NCBI GenBank assembly: GCA_965222105.1
Contig: CBDCTQ010000009.1
Location: 254,330 to 318,329 of the forward strand
Reading direction: 5' to 3'
Source of the DNA: CALGLS01 sp965222105
GTDB taxonomy: Bacteria; Bacteroidota; Bacteroidia; Chitinophagales; Saprospiraceae
Length of the DNA stretch: 64,000 nt
The notes under the pieces are model-generated. The model saw nothing but the letters and a program-made list of their open reading frames with translations, did not search any database and was not told where the DNA came from. Numbering within the stretch: the first letter of the stretch is position 1; each line of letters opens with the position of its first letter. Made by a program: the position numbers and the translations under genes. This document shows, piece by piece, positions 6,775-18,909 of this stretch.

Positions 6775-9174
6775 ATGCACGACGAAAAGAACCTTAATGA
6801 AGAAGAAGAAATCACCGAAAACGCTTCTTCCGAATTAGAACAACCTACTCCCACAGAAGAACAGACCACCACTGTTCAAGAAGAGGCCACCACCCAAGAA
6901 GAGGACAATAGACCCGAGGAAATAGCCATCGGCGAACTGATCGAACAAGAAGACACCTCTCAAACTCCCCACGACGATTTCGACTGGGAAAAAGGCAATA
7001 TGCACTCTCTGCCTTACACCCAATCTGAAATCGATGCCTATCTTAAAGAATACGAATCGACATTGAGCTCCATCGGCGAAAGCGAAATCGTATCCGCCCA
7101 GGTATCATCAATTTCTGGCGGTGATGTGGTGCTCGACGTCAAATTCAAATCAGACGGCCTCATTTCCCTCTCTGAATTCAGAGATATGCCCGAACTGAAA
7201 GTTGGCGACATGGTGGACGTCTACGTCGAACGACAAGAAGACGAAAAAGGACAGCTCATCCTCTCCCGCAGAAAAGCCAAACTGTTGCGCGCCTGGGAAA
7301 ACATTGTCGACTCTCACACCAATGGTACCGTTATCAAAGGTACCGTTATCAGCAAAACGAAAGGCGGACTGATCGTCGATGCCGGCGGACTGGAAACATT
7401 TCTTCCCGGCTCCCAGATCGACATCAAACCCATCATCGACTACGATTCTTACGTCGGAAAAACAATGGAATTCCGAGTTGTAAAAATAAACGAAGCCATC
7501 AAAAATGCAGTCGTCAGCCACAAAGCACTCATCGAAAGTGACCTGGCCGAACAGCGGGAAGCCATCATCGGTCGTCTCGAAAAAGGACAGGTGCTCGAAG
7601 GCCTGGTCAAAAACCTCACCGACTTCGGTGCCTTCCTCGACCTGGGTGGCGTTGACGGCTTGCTATACATCACCGACATCTCCTGGGGGCGTATCAGCCA
7701 CCCCAGTGAAGTGCTGGCACTCAACCAGAAGATCAACGTCGTCGTCCTCGATTTTGATGAAAATAAAAAACGGATATCCCTGGGGCTCAAACAACTCCAG
7801 CCACATCCTTGGGAAGTACTCACTGCCGAGATCGGCGAAGGCAGCGTCGTAAAAGGAAAGATCGTCAACATCGAAGATTACGGTGCTTTCCTCGAAATTC
7901 AACCCGGTGTTGAGGGTCTGATCCACGTCTCCGAAGTTACCTGGAGCAACCACCCCATCAACGCACGCGAATACTTCAATCTGGGTGAAGACTACGAGGC
8001 CAAGGTGGTCACCGTCGACCGCGAAGACCGCAAAATGTCGCTCAGTATCAAACAACTTTCCAAAGACCCCTGGAGCGACATCGAAGAACGGTTCCCCATC
8101 GATTCGCGCCACACAGGAGATGTCAAAAACCTGACTCCCTACGGCGTTTTCGTCGAACTCGAAGAAGGCATCGGCGGTATGGTTCACATCTCCGACCTGT
8201 CGTGGACAAAACGATACTCGCACCCCTCCGAATTCACCAGCAAGGGCAAAACCATCGACATCGTCATTCTCGAAATTGATAAGAACAACCGCAAACTCTC
8301 CCTCGGACACAAACAAACCGAAGAAAATCCCTGGGATAAATTTGAAAACGTATTCCCGGTAGGTTCCTATCATCCGGCTACCGTATTGCGCAAGGACGAC
8401 CGTGGCGCCATCGTCGAACTGCCCTATGGACTGGAGGCCTTCGCTCCCATCAAACACATCCGAAAAGAAGATGGCTCACAGGCCAATGTCGATGATGAAT
8501 TCACCGTCAAAGTAATCGAATTCAACCGCGACGATAAGCGCATCCTCGTATCCCACCTCCGCTATCTCGACGATATCCGCAAAGAAGCCGACGAAACCGT
8601 CCGCCAAGGCAAAGCCCGCCAACGCAAGGAAACCTCCAAAATGGTTAAGACACAATCTGCCAAAATGGAGCGGACCACCCTGGGCGATATGGCTGCTTTT
8701 TCCGAGCTAAAAGAACAATTGGGCGAACAAGAACAAGAGTCGAAAGCCGCTAAGAAAGAGGAAGCAAAACCAGAAAAGAAAGCGGCTCCAAAGCCCAAGC
8801 CTGAAAAGGAAAAGAGCAAAAAAGAAGATACACCGCCGCCACCTGCTGAAGAACCGGAAATAGAAGAACTTGAAGAAGTCGAAATAGAGGAAGTCGCCGT
8901 CGCTACTACCGTAGAAACTGCGATCGACGACCTGAAAAAAGTAGAGGGCATAGGTCCAAAGATCGAAGAACTGCTGAAAAACGCAGGCATTCAAAGCTAT
9001 ACTTCCCTTTCGGAAACGACACCTGAACGAATCCGGGAAATCCTCGAATCTGCCGGATCCAGATACAAAGTTCACGATCCCACTACCTGGCCCGAACAGG
9101 CTAAAATGGCCGCAGCAGGCGAATGGGACAAACTGAAAGAATGGCAAAGCGCACTCGACGGCGGAAAAGCCTGA
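6775..9174 (+). CDS. rpsA: 30S ribosomal protein S1 with a C-terminal helix-hairpin-helix extension
   Basis: A 799-residue protein. After an acidic N-terminal tail of about 100 residues come six S1 (OB-fold) repeats, roughly residues 105-175, 185-255, 270-340, 355-430, 445-515 and 530-600. Typical repeat cores are TDFGAFLDLGGVDGLLYITD and EDYGAFLEIQPGVEGLIHVS. S1 holds mRNA on the 30S subunit and matters most where Shine-Dalgarno sequences are absent, as here. Then follow a Lys/Glu/Pro-rich linker and an unusual tail of about 80 residues with DDLKKVEGIGPKIEELLKNA, a helix-hairpin-helix DNA-binding fold as in ribosomal-L21-like or topoisomerase additions. The start at 6775 is chosen because the promoter occupies the upstream frame. 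An intrinsic terminator follows. Confidence 0.95.
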   Translation: MHDEKNLNEEEEITENASSELEQPTPTEEQTTTVQEEATTQEEDNRPEEIAIGELIEQEDTSQTPHDDFDWEKGNMHSLPYTQSEIDAYLKEYESTLSSIGESEIVSAQVSSISGGDVVLDVKFKSDGLISLSEFRDMPELKVGDMVDVYVERQEDEKGQLILSRRKAKLLRAWENIVDSHTNGTVIKGTVISKTKGGLIVDAGGLETFLPGSQIDIKPIIDYDSYVGKTMEFRVVKINEAIKNAVVSHKALIESDLAEQREAIIGRLEKGQVLEGLVKNLTDFGAFLDLGGVDGLLYITDISWGRISHPSEVLALNQKINVVVLDFDENKKRISLGLKQLQPHPWEVLTAEIGEGSVVKGKIVNIEDYGAFLEIQPGVEGLIHVSEVTWSNHPINAREYFNLGEDYEAKVVTVDREDRKMSLSIKQLSKDPWSDIEERFPIDSRHTGDVKNLTPYGVFVELEEGIGGMVHISDLSWTKRYSHPSEFTSKGKTIDIVILEIDKNNRKLSLGHKQTEENPWDKFENVFPVGSYHPATVLRKDDRGAIVELPYGLEAFAPIKHIRKEDGSQANVDDEFTVKVIEFNRDDKRILVSHLRYLDDIRKEADETVRQGKARQRKETSKMVKTQSAKMERTTLGDMAAFSELKEQLGEQEQESKAAKKEEAKPEKKAAPKPKPEKEKSKKEDTPPPPAEEPEIEELEEVEIEEVAVATTVETAIDDLKKVEGIGPKIEELLKNAGIQSYTSLSETTPERIREILESAGSRYKVHDPTTWPEQAKMAAAGEWDKLKEWQSALDGGKA

Positions 9175-9212
9175 CGACCACCGCACTGCCACACTACCAT
9201 AGAGCAAACCAT

Positions 9213-9245
9213 CCCCGGTAAGTAAATAGCTTACCGGGGTTTTTT
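9213..9245 (+). terminator. rpsA terminator
   Basis: CCCCGGTAAG, loop TAAATAG, CTTACCGGGG followed by six T residues: a perfect ten-pair stem and U-tract. Confidence 0.93.
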
Positions 9246-9365
9246 CGTCACTACCCCTTTTGGAAAACGACCTGCCAAAGGCAAAAGGAGTACTACAATT
9301 CTACCAAACCCTCCTAACACCGGGAATTTTTTTCACCCTATTGTGGTTAAAAATCCCGTGATGGC

Positions 9366-9396
9366 TTGCTTATATATATGGGCTTGTCTATCTTTG
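9366..9396 (+). promoter_or_regulatory. rRNA promoter (TTG-N20-TATCTTTG)
   Basis: TTG at 9366-9368 and TATCTTTG at 9389-9396, 20 bp apart, matching the Bacteroidota consensus. It gives a leader of about 415 nt before 16S. That leader contains the 194-bp repeat element. Confidence 0.75.
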
Positions 9397-9533
9397 CATT
9401 CCCGTTTTTGGAAGGTAGCCATATCAACTGCTTTTCGCAAAAAACGGACAAAAAAAGTTCATTGACAGGTGGAAGGAAAAAGAAAGAAAGAAAAGAAGTA
9501 AGGCAAGCGAAAATCATCAATAGACATTATGTC

Positions 9534-9727
9534 TAATAGACATTATGAATGGATTTTTTGTATAGCAACTGAAGAGCAATTTTTTGACTGACCAAGGAAC
9601 GCCCGGAGCCTGATAGCCTAAGCTATCATGGCGAGCCTCGCCTGGCGGCCAGACAGGGACGTGACGCGGGGTAGGCAAAAAAGGGCATTCAGGCTGCATA
9701 CAAAATTTTTGTTCATTATGTCTAATA
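9534..9727 (+). mobile_element. Structured terminal-inverted-repeat element, copy 1, in the rRNA leader
   Basis: Ends are TAATAGACATTATGAA and TTCATTATGTCTAATA, inverted repeats with 14 of 16 matching. A near-identical copy lies inverted at 53723-54099. Inside are small hairpins, among them TGATAGC-CTAA-GCTATCA, GGCGAG-C-CTCGCC and CTGGC-G-GCCAG. It has no reading frame of its own. It lies between the rRNA promoter and 16S, so it should be transcribed and removed during rRNA maturation. MITE-like origin is inference. Confidence 0.7.
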
Positions 9728-9816
9728 AAGAAGAGCGAACGAAAATAGGAAAAATCTCTGTGCGTGTTCGATGCTTAAGTGATTAAGTGTTGGGCAAGCA
9801 AATAGATAAAGAATTT

Positions 9817-11350
<1,534 letters not shown>

Positions 11351-11439
11351 AAGAGTACATTTCGCTCCAATTTGGATGATTTCAAACCTTACATCAACTC
11401 TTTTCCCACTTTCTTTTCCCTCCCCGGTCAATGACAATC

Positions 11440-11516
11440 AGTCCCATAGCTCAGCTGGTTAGAGCGCTACACTGATAATGTAGAGGTCGGCAGTTCAAGT
11501 CTGCCTGGGACTACCA
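11440..11516 (+). tRNA. tRNA-Ile (anticodon GAT)
   Basis: Acceptor AGTCCCA/TGGGACT, anticodon loop CTGATAA with GAT, T arm GGCAGTTCAAGTCTGCC, discriminator A and encoded CCA at 11514-11516. It occupies its usual place after 16S. The first tandem repeat begins immediately after the CCA. Confidence 0.97.
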
Positions 11517-11523
11517 TGAAGGA

Positions 11524-12068
11524 CGCCACTGCGTTCTGCCTTCATGGCACGCCTAATGCGATAGAACGTATACGTAATGACGCCACTGCGTTCTGCCTTC
11601 ATGGCACGCCTAATGCGATAGAACGTATACGTAATGACGCCACTGCGTTCTGCCTTCATGGCACGCCTAATGCGATAGAACGTATACGTAATGACGCCAC
11701 TGCGTTCTGCCTTCATGGCACGCCTAATGCGATAGAACGTATACGTAATGACGCCACTGCGTTCTGCCTTCATGGCACGCCTAATGCGATAGAACGTATA
11801 CGTAATGACGCCACTGCGTTCTGCCTTCATGGCACGCCTAATGCGATAGAACGTATACGTAATGACGCCACTGCGTTCTGCCTTCATGGCACGCCTAATG
11901 CGATAGAACGTATACGTAATGACGCCACTGCGTTCTGCCTTCATGGCACGCCTAATGCGATAGAACGTATATACGTAAAGACGCCACTGCGTTCTGCCTT
12001 CATGGCACGCCTAATGCGATAGAACGTATACGTAAAGACGCCACTACGTTCTGCCTTCATGGCACGCC
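11524..12068 (+). repeat. Tandem array of a 57-bp unit between tRNA-Ile and tRNA-Ala
   Basis: Ten units start with CGCCACTGCG (last CGCCACTACG) at 11524, 11581, 11638, 11695, 11752, 11809, 11866, 11923, 11982 and 12039. The period is 57 bp, with one 59-bp unit, and the last is partial. Units are almost identical and contain the palindrome CGTATACG. As 57 is divisible by three, both strands show long open frames made of 19-residue repeats; I regard these as artefacts of the repeat, since they lie in the rRNA spacer. Confidence 0.97.
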
Positions 12069-12108
12069 CCAATCATGAAGCGGGCTGCGCATAGGTACGC
12101 CAAAAGCT

Positions 12109-12379
<271 letters not shown>

Positions 12380-12391
12380 CTTACCTGAATA

Positions 12392-12426
12392 GCAAAGGAG
12401 GTTGATTTCCCCAACCTCCTTTGCCT
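12392..12426 (+). terminator. Hairpin ending the 16S-tRNA transcript
   Basis: GCAAAGGAGGTTG, loop ATTTCCC, CAACCTCCTTTGC: a perfect 13-pair stem 13 bases after tRNA-Ala. The following CTTATC is a weak T-tract, so termination is likely but not certain. Confidence 0.6.
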
Positions 12427-12557
12427 TATCACCCATAGCGCATTTATCATTTCCCTTTTCTTCCATCTCCCAGCCTACACTAACAAAATATCCTTCGCAA
12501 ATAACAGTATCTCTACAAAAAAATACATGTAGTTACAATTATATTTAAAAAATGTAT

Positions 12558-12565
12558 TATATTTG
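12558..12565 (+). promoter_or_regulatory. -7 box TATATTTG upstream of the OmpA-like gene
   Basis: TATATTTG matches TAnnTTTG about 60 bp before the ATG at 12626. It shows that transcription starts anew after the rRNA hairpin. Confidence 0.5.
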
Positions 12566-12625
12566 TGCTGGCTGTCCTGTGCAGAAGCCACCCATGCAAC
12601 CTATTACATTCCCAAAACTTAACAC

Positions 12626-13366
12626 ATGTACCAACAATTCTTAAACAAAATCAGCATCTGCCTCTTCCTCTCTATCTTTTGTCTACAAACCAACGCCCAG
12701 GATTTCAGAATCCAACTAGCCGCTTTCGTCAACCAGGTCCCCTTTACCCATTTTGCTTTTTCCGGCGTCGTCGATGTATACATGAACCTCGACCAAAACA
12801 ACATCTACCGCTACTACCTCGGCAAGGGTTTCTACACCCGCGAACAAGCACAAAAAGCCTGCAACAGCGTTATTAAAAGAGGATTTACCAACGCCCAGGT
12901 CGTCGACATGGCCGCCCAACGGATAAAATGCGGCTTCCCATGCCCCTACATCACAAAAACCAGAACCTTCTCCAGTTCCTCTATGGAGCAACTGCACATG
13001 AGAACCCTCTTCTTCGACTTCGACAAATCTTCCCTCAACCGCGAGTCCAAAATCGAACTGAATAAAATTTACAAAGCACTCAAAAAAAACCCAGCACTCC
13101 GCGCCCTCATTCAAGGACATACCGACTCGAAGGGACCCGCCAAATACAACGTCAACCTCTCCAAACGAAGAGCCCGCGTAGCAAGGAACTACCTCGTCGC
13201 CAAGGGCATTCCACACCACCGGATCAAAATAAAAGTATTCGGCGAATCGGCACCCATCCAAACCAATCAAAGCATTGAGGGAAAAGATTCTCCACTTGGA
13301 AGAAAATACAACAGAAGAGTAGTCGTCGCCCTGTACAACCATAGTGGCGAGGTCATTAAACATTGA
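12626..13366 (+). CDS. OmpA-family peptidoglycan-binding protein with an SPOR-like N-terminal region
   Basis: A 246-residue secreted protein. A signal peptide (ICLFLSIFCLQTNAQ) is followed by a region of about 25-95 resembling an SPOR repeat (FRIQLAAF, YRYYLGKGFYTREQAQKA). The C-terminal half is an OmpA domain: FFDFDKSSLNRESKIELNKI, then IQGHTDSKGPAKYNVNLSKR with the conserved Asp and Arg that bind diaminopimelate, and HHRIKIKVFGESAP. It should tether the envelope to peptidoglycan in the periplasm. It stands alone between the tRNA genes and a convergent lipoprotein gene. The SPOR assignment is weaker than the OmpA one. Confidence 0.85.
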   Translation: MYQQFLNKISICLFLSIFCLQTNAQDFRIQLAAFVNQVPFTHFAFSGVVDVYMNLDQNNIYRYYLGKGFYTREQAQKACNSVIKRGFTNAQVVDMAAQRIKCGFPCPYITKTRTFSSSSMEQLHMRTLFFDFDKSSLNRESKIELNKIYKALKKNPALRALIQGHTDSKGPAKYNVNLSKRRARVARNYLVAKGIPHHRIKIKVFGESAPIQTNQSIEGKDSPLGRKYNRRVVVALYNHSGEVIKH

Positions 13367-13389
13367 CGCTCTTCTACCAAGAGCGACCA

Positions 13390-13950
13390 CTAGTTTTCAT
13401 AAAAGACTTCAACGGAAACCGTTTGCTCTTTCGTAAATAACGTGTTATGTACGCTGTTGATCGAATATCCGCTCCTCGGCAAATACACCAGTTCCTGACG
13501 GCTCTGGGTAGCAAAACCAATGACCTGATTGTCAATAAAAATGGAATCCACCTCCCCACCACCGCGAAAACCAATATACAAAACCTGTGTGCGCATATTT
13601 TCGTTGGCAGCGGTATATTTCAACGCCGTCAGCATGCCATTGTCGTTATGTATGGAGTCTATCCGGTATTTATCGCTCCAGGCCAGGCGGTTGATGTCGG
13701 ATTTGCTGAATATGGCCAACTCAGTCGACCAATCCACTGCCTCCACCTGCCGGGTTTCTTCCTGCCCGTTGATGGCCACCGTTTTGCGCACATCGGCTCT
13801 GTTTTCCAAACGGCCGAGTTCAGAAGAAAAATACGCTTTCAGATCAAAAAACGGGCTCGGCTCCGAGGGGTCGGAGGTAGAGGTTGAATTGCAACTCCAA
13901 ACCAATGTCAACAATATAATTACAACGACAGAATTTTTCAAAATAAGCAT
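13390..13950 (-). CDS. Hypothetical lipoprotein
   Basis: A 186-residue protein with a lipoprotein signal: MLILKNSVVVIILLTLVWSC, with Cys at residue 20. A longer frame to 14106 exists but runs back into gpmI, so the ATG at 13950 is chosen. The mature part is hydrophilic with no catalytic motif that I recognise; it resembles the small Bacteroidota lipoproteins of unknown function found beside gpmI. It lies 2 bp downstream of gpmI and is probably cotranscribed. Confidence 0.7.
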   Translation of the reverse strand: MLILKNSVVVIILLTLVWSCNSTSTSDPSEPSPFFDLKAYFSSELGRLENRADVRKTVAINGQEETRQVEAVDWSTELAIFSKSDINRLAWSDKYRIDSIHNDNGMLTALKYTAANENMRTQVLYIGFRGGGEVDSIFIDNQVIGFATQSRQELVYLPRSGYSINSVHNTLFTKEQTVSVEVFYEN

Positions 13951-13952
13951 TT

Positions 13953-15500
<1,548 letters not shown>

Positions 15501-15949
15501 AAAGGCGAAAATACTACAACTAAGACCCAATACGGCAACTGAGGTGACTTTTTCGGCTTCCACTCGTTGTAACAGAGGGGGAAAAGAGTCATTCATTGTC
15601 ATGAAAATAGCCTGAAAAAGGGAGAAGCATTGGGTGTGAATTTGGAAAACCAGGCTGTTTTAACAGAAAATTAAACTGTTAATGTGCTTAGGTAAAAAAT
15701 TGGGCAAATAAAGGGGGTGTTTTTCAATTTAGGCTGAATATCAACCCAAAACACATAAATTTTTAACAACTATTAACGTTTCCACGCAAAAATTTCACAA
15801 TTGTAAAGGAACGAATAAACGCTTCAACTTGATTATACGTTTAGATTGATGTAGATTTATTATCTGATGAAAAGCGGAGAGTGGAATATTATTTGAAATA
15901 GAGTGAGCCGCATCATCTACATCAAAAGAAAAACGAAAATTCTAAAACC
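15501..15949. other. Divergent intergenic region gpmI / DUF4783 gene
   Basis: About 450 bp without a gene. It is AT-rich, contains a TTAACAG/CTGTTAA hairpin near 15660-15685 and a TTAACAACTATTAAC inverted motif near 15764. No consensus promoter could be fixed with confidence. Confidence 0.4.
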
Positions 15950-16327
15950 ATGAAATATTTAATGTTTGTTTTATTAACTGCGGGTTCGCTATTGCCAATG
16001 GATACCAACCTGACGGGCATCTCCAAAGCGATGCGATCCGGTGACGCCTCAGCCCTGTCGCAATATTTCGACTCGGATGTGGAACTGACCATCCTGGATG
16101 AGATCAACATCCTGGACAAGCAAGCTGCCCGACAAGCCATCGATTCCTTTTTTCAAAGAAACAAACCCAACGCCTACGCTCAGGTGCACAAAGGAATATC
16201 GAAAGGACAACGCGGACAGTACAGCATCGGAAATCTGACGACCAACAACGGAAAGTTCAGAGTGTATATCTACCTCAACATTCAGGGAGATAAACACCTG
16301 ATCCAGGAGTTGCGGTTTGAGCGATGA
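15950..16327 (+). CDS. DUF4783 family secreted protein
   Basis: A 125-residue protein with a signal-like N-terminus (MKYLMFVLLTAGSLLPM). The rest fits the SnoaL/NTF2-like DUF4783 family of Bacteroidota: a repeated pattern of SKAMRSGDASALSQYFDSDV, then ELTI.DEINILDK, an alpha helix with IDSFFQRNKP and strands ending in IQELRFER. The function is unknown; it is exported and has no catalytic motif. It is monocistronic and converges with the TIGR02757 gene. Confidence 0.8.
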   Translation: MKYLMFVLLTAGSLLPMDTNLTGISKAMRSGDASALSQYFDSDVELTILDEINILDKQAARQAIDSFFQRNKPNAYAQVHKGISKGQRGQYSIGNLTTNNGKFRVYIYLNIQGDKHLIQELRFER

Positions 16328-16365
16328 GTTTTAAGGACATAATTTACCACCATAATTCAGGTATG

Positions 16366-17160
16366 TCACTTTCGGAGTGGCATACCTGTTTTCTTTTCCA
16401 ACACCCCATAACCAAACAGGGCGTAATCGTATCGGACCGGATCGTCGGGATCGAACCGGCGCAGGGCCTCCGTCAGTTCAACCACCGCCTGCCAGTCGCG
16501 TTGTTGTCGGCGGAGTAGTCCCAGTGAGGAGGCCACCCGGCCCACATGTACGTCGAGGGGTATCATCAGTTGGGAAGGAGTAATGCGTTTCCACAAACCA
16601 AAATCCACCCCAGCATTATCTTTGCGCACCATCCACCTCAAAAACATATTCAACCGCTTGCAGGCCGATTTTCGGGCAGGCGTGCTCACGTGTTTGCGTG
16701 TACGGTCCGGCACATCGGGCAAGGAGAAAAACCGGTTGTGAAATCCCGTCAACGCCTTCCTGATATCTGTATCGTTGGGATGCATATGAGTTGCAAAGGC
16801 CGTTTCGAGCGAATCGAACTGGCGATAATATTGCTGAAAAAAGGCCAGGAAATAAAGAGTATCGGTGGGTTGAAAGGTGCGGTGTTTGAAGGAGAGGAAG
16901 GCTCGGCGGTCTTTTTCGCGGTGGTTGACCACAAAATCATGAGGGGCATTGTCCATCAACTCCATCAGTTCGGTGGCTTTGCTGATGATGGTTTTGCGTT
17001 GGCCCCAGGAAAGCATGGCCGTCCAAAATCCGGCGATCTCGATGTCCTGCTTTTTCCGGAAACGGTGGGGAATGCTGATGGGATCGTTTTCGATAAAGGC
17101 CGGTGTGTTGTATCGGACCACAAGGGTTTCAAGGACATTGCGAAGGGCCTTATCTTTCAT
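16366..17160 (-). CDS. TIGR02757 family protein (DUF2400)
   Basis: A 264-residue protein of a conserved Bacteroidota family with a HhH-GPD-like architecture. Visible family motifs are DPISIPHRFRKKQDIEIAGF, LSWGQRKTI, RTFQPTDTLYFL, then SACKRLNMFLRWMVRKDNAG, DFGLWKRI and LMIPLDVHVGRVA. The LDVHV...LG tail recalls the DNA-glycosylase superfamily, which suggests a nucleic-acid role, but no activity is known to me. The start at 17160 (MKDKALRNVL) is preferred over one 14 codons upstream. The protein is cytoplasmic by lack of a signal. Confidence 0.85.
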   Translation of the reverse strand: MKDKALRNVLETLVVRYNTPAFIENDPISIPHRFRKKQDIEIAGFWTAMLSWGQRKTIISKATELMELMDNAPHDFVVNHREKDRRAFLSFKHRTFQPTDTLYFLAFFQQYYRQFDSLETAFATHMHPNDTDIRKALTGFHNRFFSLPDVPDRTRKHVSTPARKSACKRLNMFLRWMVRKDNAGVDFGLWKRITPSQLMIPLDVHVGRVASSLGLLRRQQRDWQAVVELTEALRRFDPDDPVRYDYALFGYGVLEKKTGMPLRK

Positions 17161-17276
17161 AATATAATGGCAACTAACTGACAAATTTTGCCGCAAAGGC
17201 AAATGACGGCAAAGATGCGATGATCGTTTATGTTGTACTTGGCGAAATTATCACTACCTTCGCTGGTGGAAATATT

Positions 17277-17357
17277 ATGACAGCAACACTCACATTAGTA
17301 TTGGTACTGGCAGCCATTTATCTGGGCAGAAAGGCTTTTTCGCTTACGCAAAAGTAA
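17277..17357 (+). CDS. Possible 26-residue membrane microprotein
   Basis: ATG at 17277 to TAA at 17357: MTATLTLVLVLAAIYLGRKA and six more residues, a single hydrophobic helix with a basic end. A TTG-N19-TACCTTCG promoter-like pair ends about 25 bp upstream. It lies in a 200-bp gap between two convergent minus-strand genes. The size resembles small FeoB-associated membrane proteins but it lacks cysteines. It may be chance. Confidence 0.35.
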   Translation: MTATLTLVLVLAAIYLGRKAFSLTQK

Positions 17358-17367
17358 GCTCTAATCT

Positions 17368-18108
17368 TTAACGATATCTTTTGAAAGAAGCCAACCCCAT
17401 GCGCTGCAACAAATGGCTCAGAGATACCCTCAGTACGCCCAGCCCATAGATGGCGCTACGCCGGAAATTGATCGAAGATGCCTCCTCGAAATATTTGGTC
17501 GGACAGGTAACTTCTGCGATGTGGAAACCTGCGTAGATGATCTGCGACAGCATTTCATTGTCGAAGACAAAATCGTCGGAGTTGTCATTGAAGTTGATGT
17601 TCGTCAACACCTCCCGGCTGAAAGCGCGATATCCCGTATGATATTCCGATAGCTTGTAGTTGATCAACAGGTTTTGTGTAAACGTAAGCAGTCTGTTGGC
17701 AAAATATTTATACATGGGCATTCCTCCTGCCCTTGCGCCTTTTCCCAGAATACGCGACCCCAGCACCACGGGGTAAAGATCGTCGCCGATGATGTTGACC
17801 ATCGAAGGGATGAGTTTAGGCGTGTATTGATAATCGGGGTGGAGCATGATGACGATGTCGGCCCCCAGTTCGAGCGATTTGTTGTACAAGGTCTTTTGGT
17901 TGCCGCCATAACCTTTGTTCCTTTGGTGGGTGATCACGTGCCGGATGCCGATTTTGTGGGCCAGTTGAGTGGTATTGTCGCTGCTGGCATCGTCGCACAG
18001 GATGACCTCATCTACCAGATCAAAGGGTATTTCCCGATAGGTTTTCTCAAGAGTAAGTGCCGCGTTGTATGCCGGCAATACCACCACTACTTTCTTGCCT
18101 TTGTACAT
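17368..18108 (-). CDS. Family 2 glycosyltransferase (dolichyl-phosphate mannose synthase-like)
   Basis: A 246-residue GT-A enzyme. The nucleotide-binding start VVVVLPAYNAALTLEKTY is followed by DEVILCDDASSDNT, the QRNKGYGGNQ turn, MLHPDYQYTP (the DXD-like metal site), and GYRAFSREVL, a typical acceptor-side motif. No membrane domain follows. Such enzymes transfer sugars to lipid carriers for glycan or exopolysaccharide synthesis. It is divergent from the metallophosphoesterase gene. The donor sugar cannot be told. Confidence 0.88.
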   Translation of the reverse strand: MYKGKKVVVVLPAYNAALTLEKTYREIPFDLVDEVILCDDASSDNTTQLAHKIGIRHVITHQRNKGYGGNQKTLYNKSLELGADIVIMLHPDYQYTPKLIPSMVNIIGDDLYPVVLGSRILGKGARAGGMPMYKYFANRLLTFTQNLLINYKLSEYHTGYRAFSREVLTNINFNDNSDDFVFDNEMLSQIIYAGFHIAEVTCPTKYFEEASSINFRRSAIYGLGVLRVSLSHLLQRMGLASFKRYR

Positions 18109-18130
18109 ATATCTTCGACCAATTGAGTTG

Positions 18131-18138
18131 CAAATATA
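18131..18138 (-). promoter_or_regulatory. -7 box TATATTTG of the glycosyltransferase gene
   Basis: TATATTTG on the minus strand, about 22 bp before the ATG at 18108. Confidence 0.5.
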
Positions 18139-18159
18139 GCGTATTTACCGATAGGGGCT

Positions 18160-18167
18160 TATCTTTG
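18160..18167 (+). promoter_or_regulatory. -7 box TATCTTTG of the metallophosphoesterase gene
   Basis: TATCTTTG ends four bases before the ATG at 18172, so the transcript should start at or next to the start codon and be leaderless. Confidence 0.55.
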
Positions 18168-18171
18168 CCGG

Positions 18172-18909
18172 ATGAAGTTTATTCAGATCACCGACCTGCA
18201 CATCGACCAGGCTGGGGAATGCCCTTTCGAGATCGACGTCCGTCAGAATTTTTTCGATGTGTTGGATGCCGTTGCCGCAGAAAAACCAGACCATCTGGTC
18301 GTTTCAGGTGATCTTTGCTATCGGGTAGGAGAAGAAAACATCTATCGTTGGATACGGGCCCAGCTCGATGGCCTGCCCTTTGCATACGAGGTCATCGCAG
18401 GCAACCACGACGACTCTGCCATGATGGCCGAGGTATTTGAACGCACCCACCTGCTCATCGATTCGGAGATCTATTTTGCTAAAAAATGGGGCAAACAGCC
18501 CGCCCTCTTCCTCGACACTGCCGTAGGTCATCATTCCGACAACCAGCTCAAATGGCTCAAACGCCAACTGAAAAACATCAACAGCAATCTACTGGTGTTT
18601 ATGCATCACCCGCCCTTCAAAGCCGGCGTACCCTACATGGACGACAACCACGCCCTCCAGGATATGGAGCAGGTGCAGGCTCTGTTCGCCGAATTTCCAC
18701 ATCAGATCAGCGTATTTTGCGGACATTACCACATTGAAAAAACCGTGGTACACGACAATGTAACGCTGATGATCACCCCTTCCTGTTTTTTTCAGATCGG
18801 CCAACAAAGTGAGGACTTCTCAGTCGACCACCACCGCATTGCTTACCGGATCATTGAGGTCGATAAGGGGGGTACTGCGGTCTACGGTACGCTATCTTGC
18901 CGGGAATAG
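18172..18909 (+). CDS. Calcineurin-like metallophosphoesterase (CpdA-type)
   Basis: A 245-residue enzyme with all five metal motifs: DLH at 8-10, GDLC at 46-49, GNHD at 77-80, HHPP near 145 and GHYH near 183. The arrangement and length match class III cyclic nucleotide phosphodiesterases such as CpdA, which hydrolyse cAMP or other phosphodiesters with two metal ions. No signal peptide is present, so it acts in the cytoplasm. Substrate assignment to cAMP is inference; Mre11-like roles are excluded by size. Confidence 0.88.
   Translation: MKFIQITDLHIDQAGECPFEIDVRQNFFDVLDAVAAEKPDHLVVSGDLCYRVGEENIYRWIRAQLDGLPFAYEVIAGNHDDSAMMAEVFERTHLLIDSEIYFAKKWGKQPALFLDTAVGHHSDNQLKWLKRQLKNINSNLLVFMHHPPFKAGVPYMDDNHALQDMEQVQALFAEFPHQISVFCGHYHIEKTVVHDNVTLMITPSCFFQIGQQSEDFSVDHHRIAYRIIEVDKGGTAVYGTLSCRE

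Noticed and set aside
11495..12022. Long open frames on both strands with perfect 19-residue repeats
   Set aside because: They come from the 57-bp period of a noncoding array between two tRNA genes; no start region, promoter or stop of its own supports a protein.
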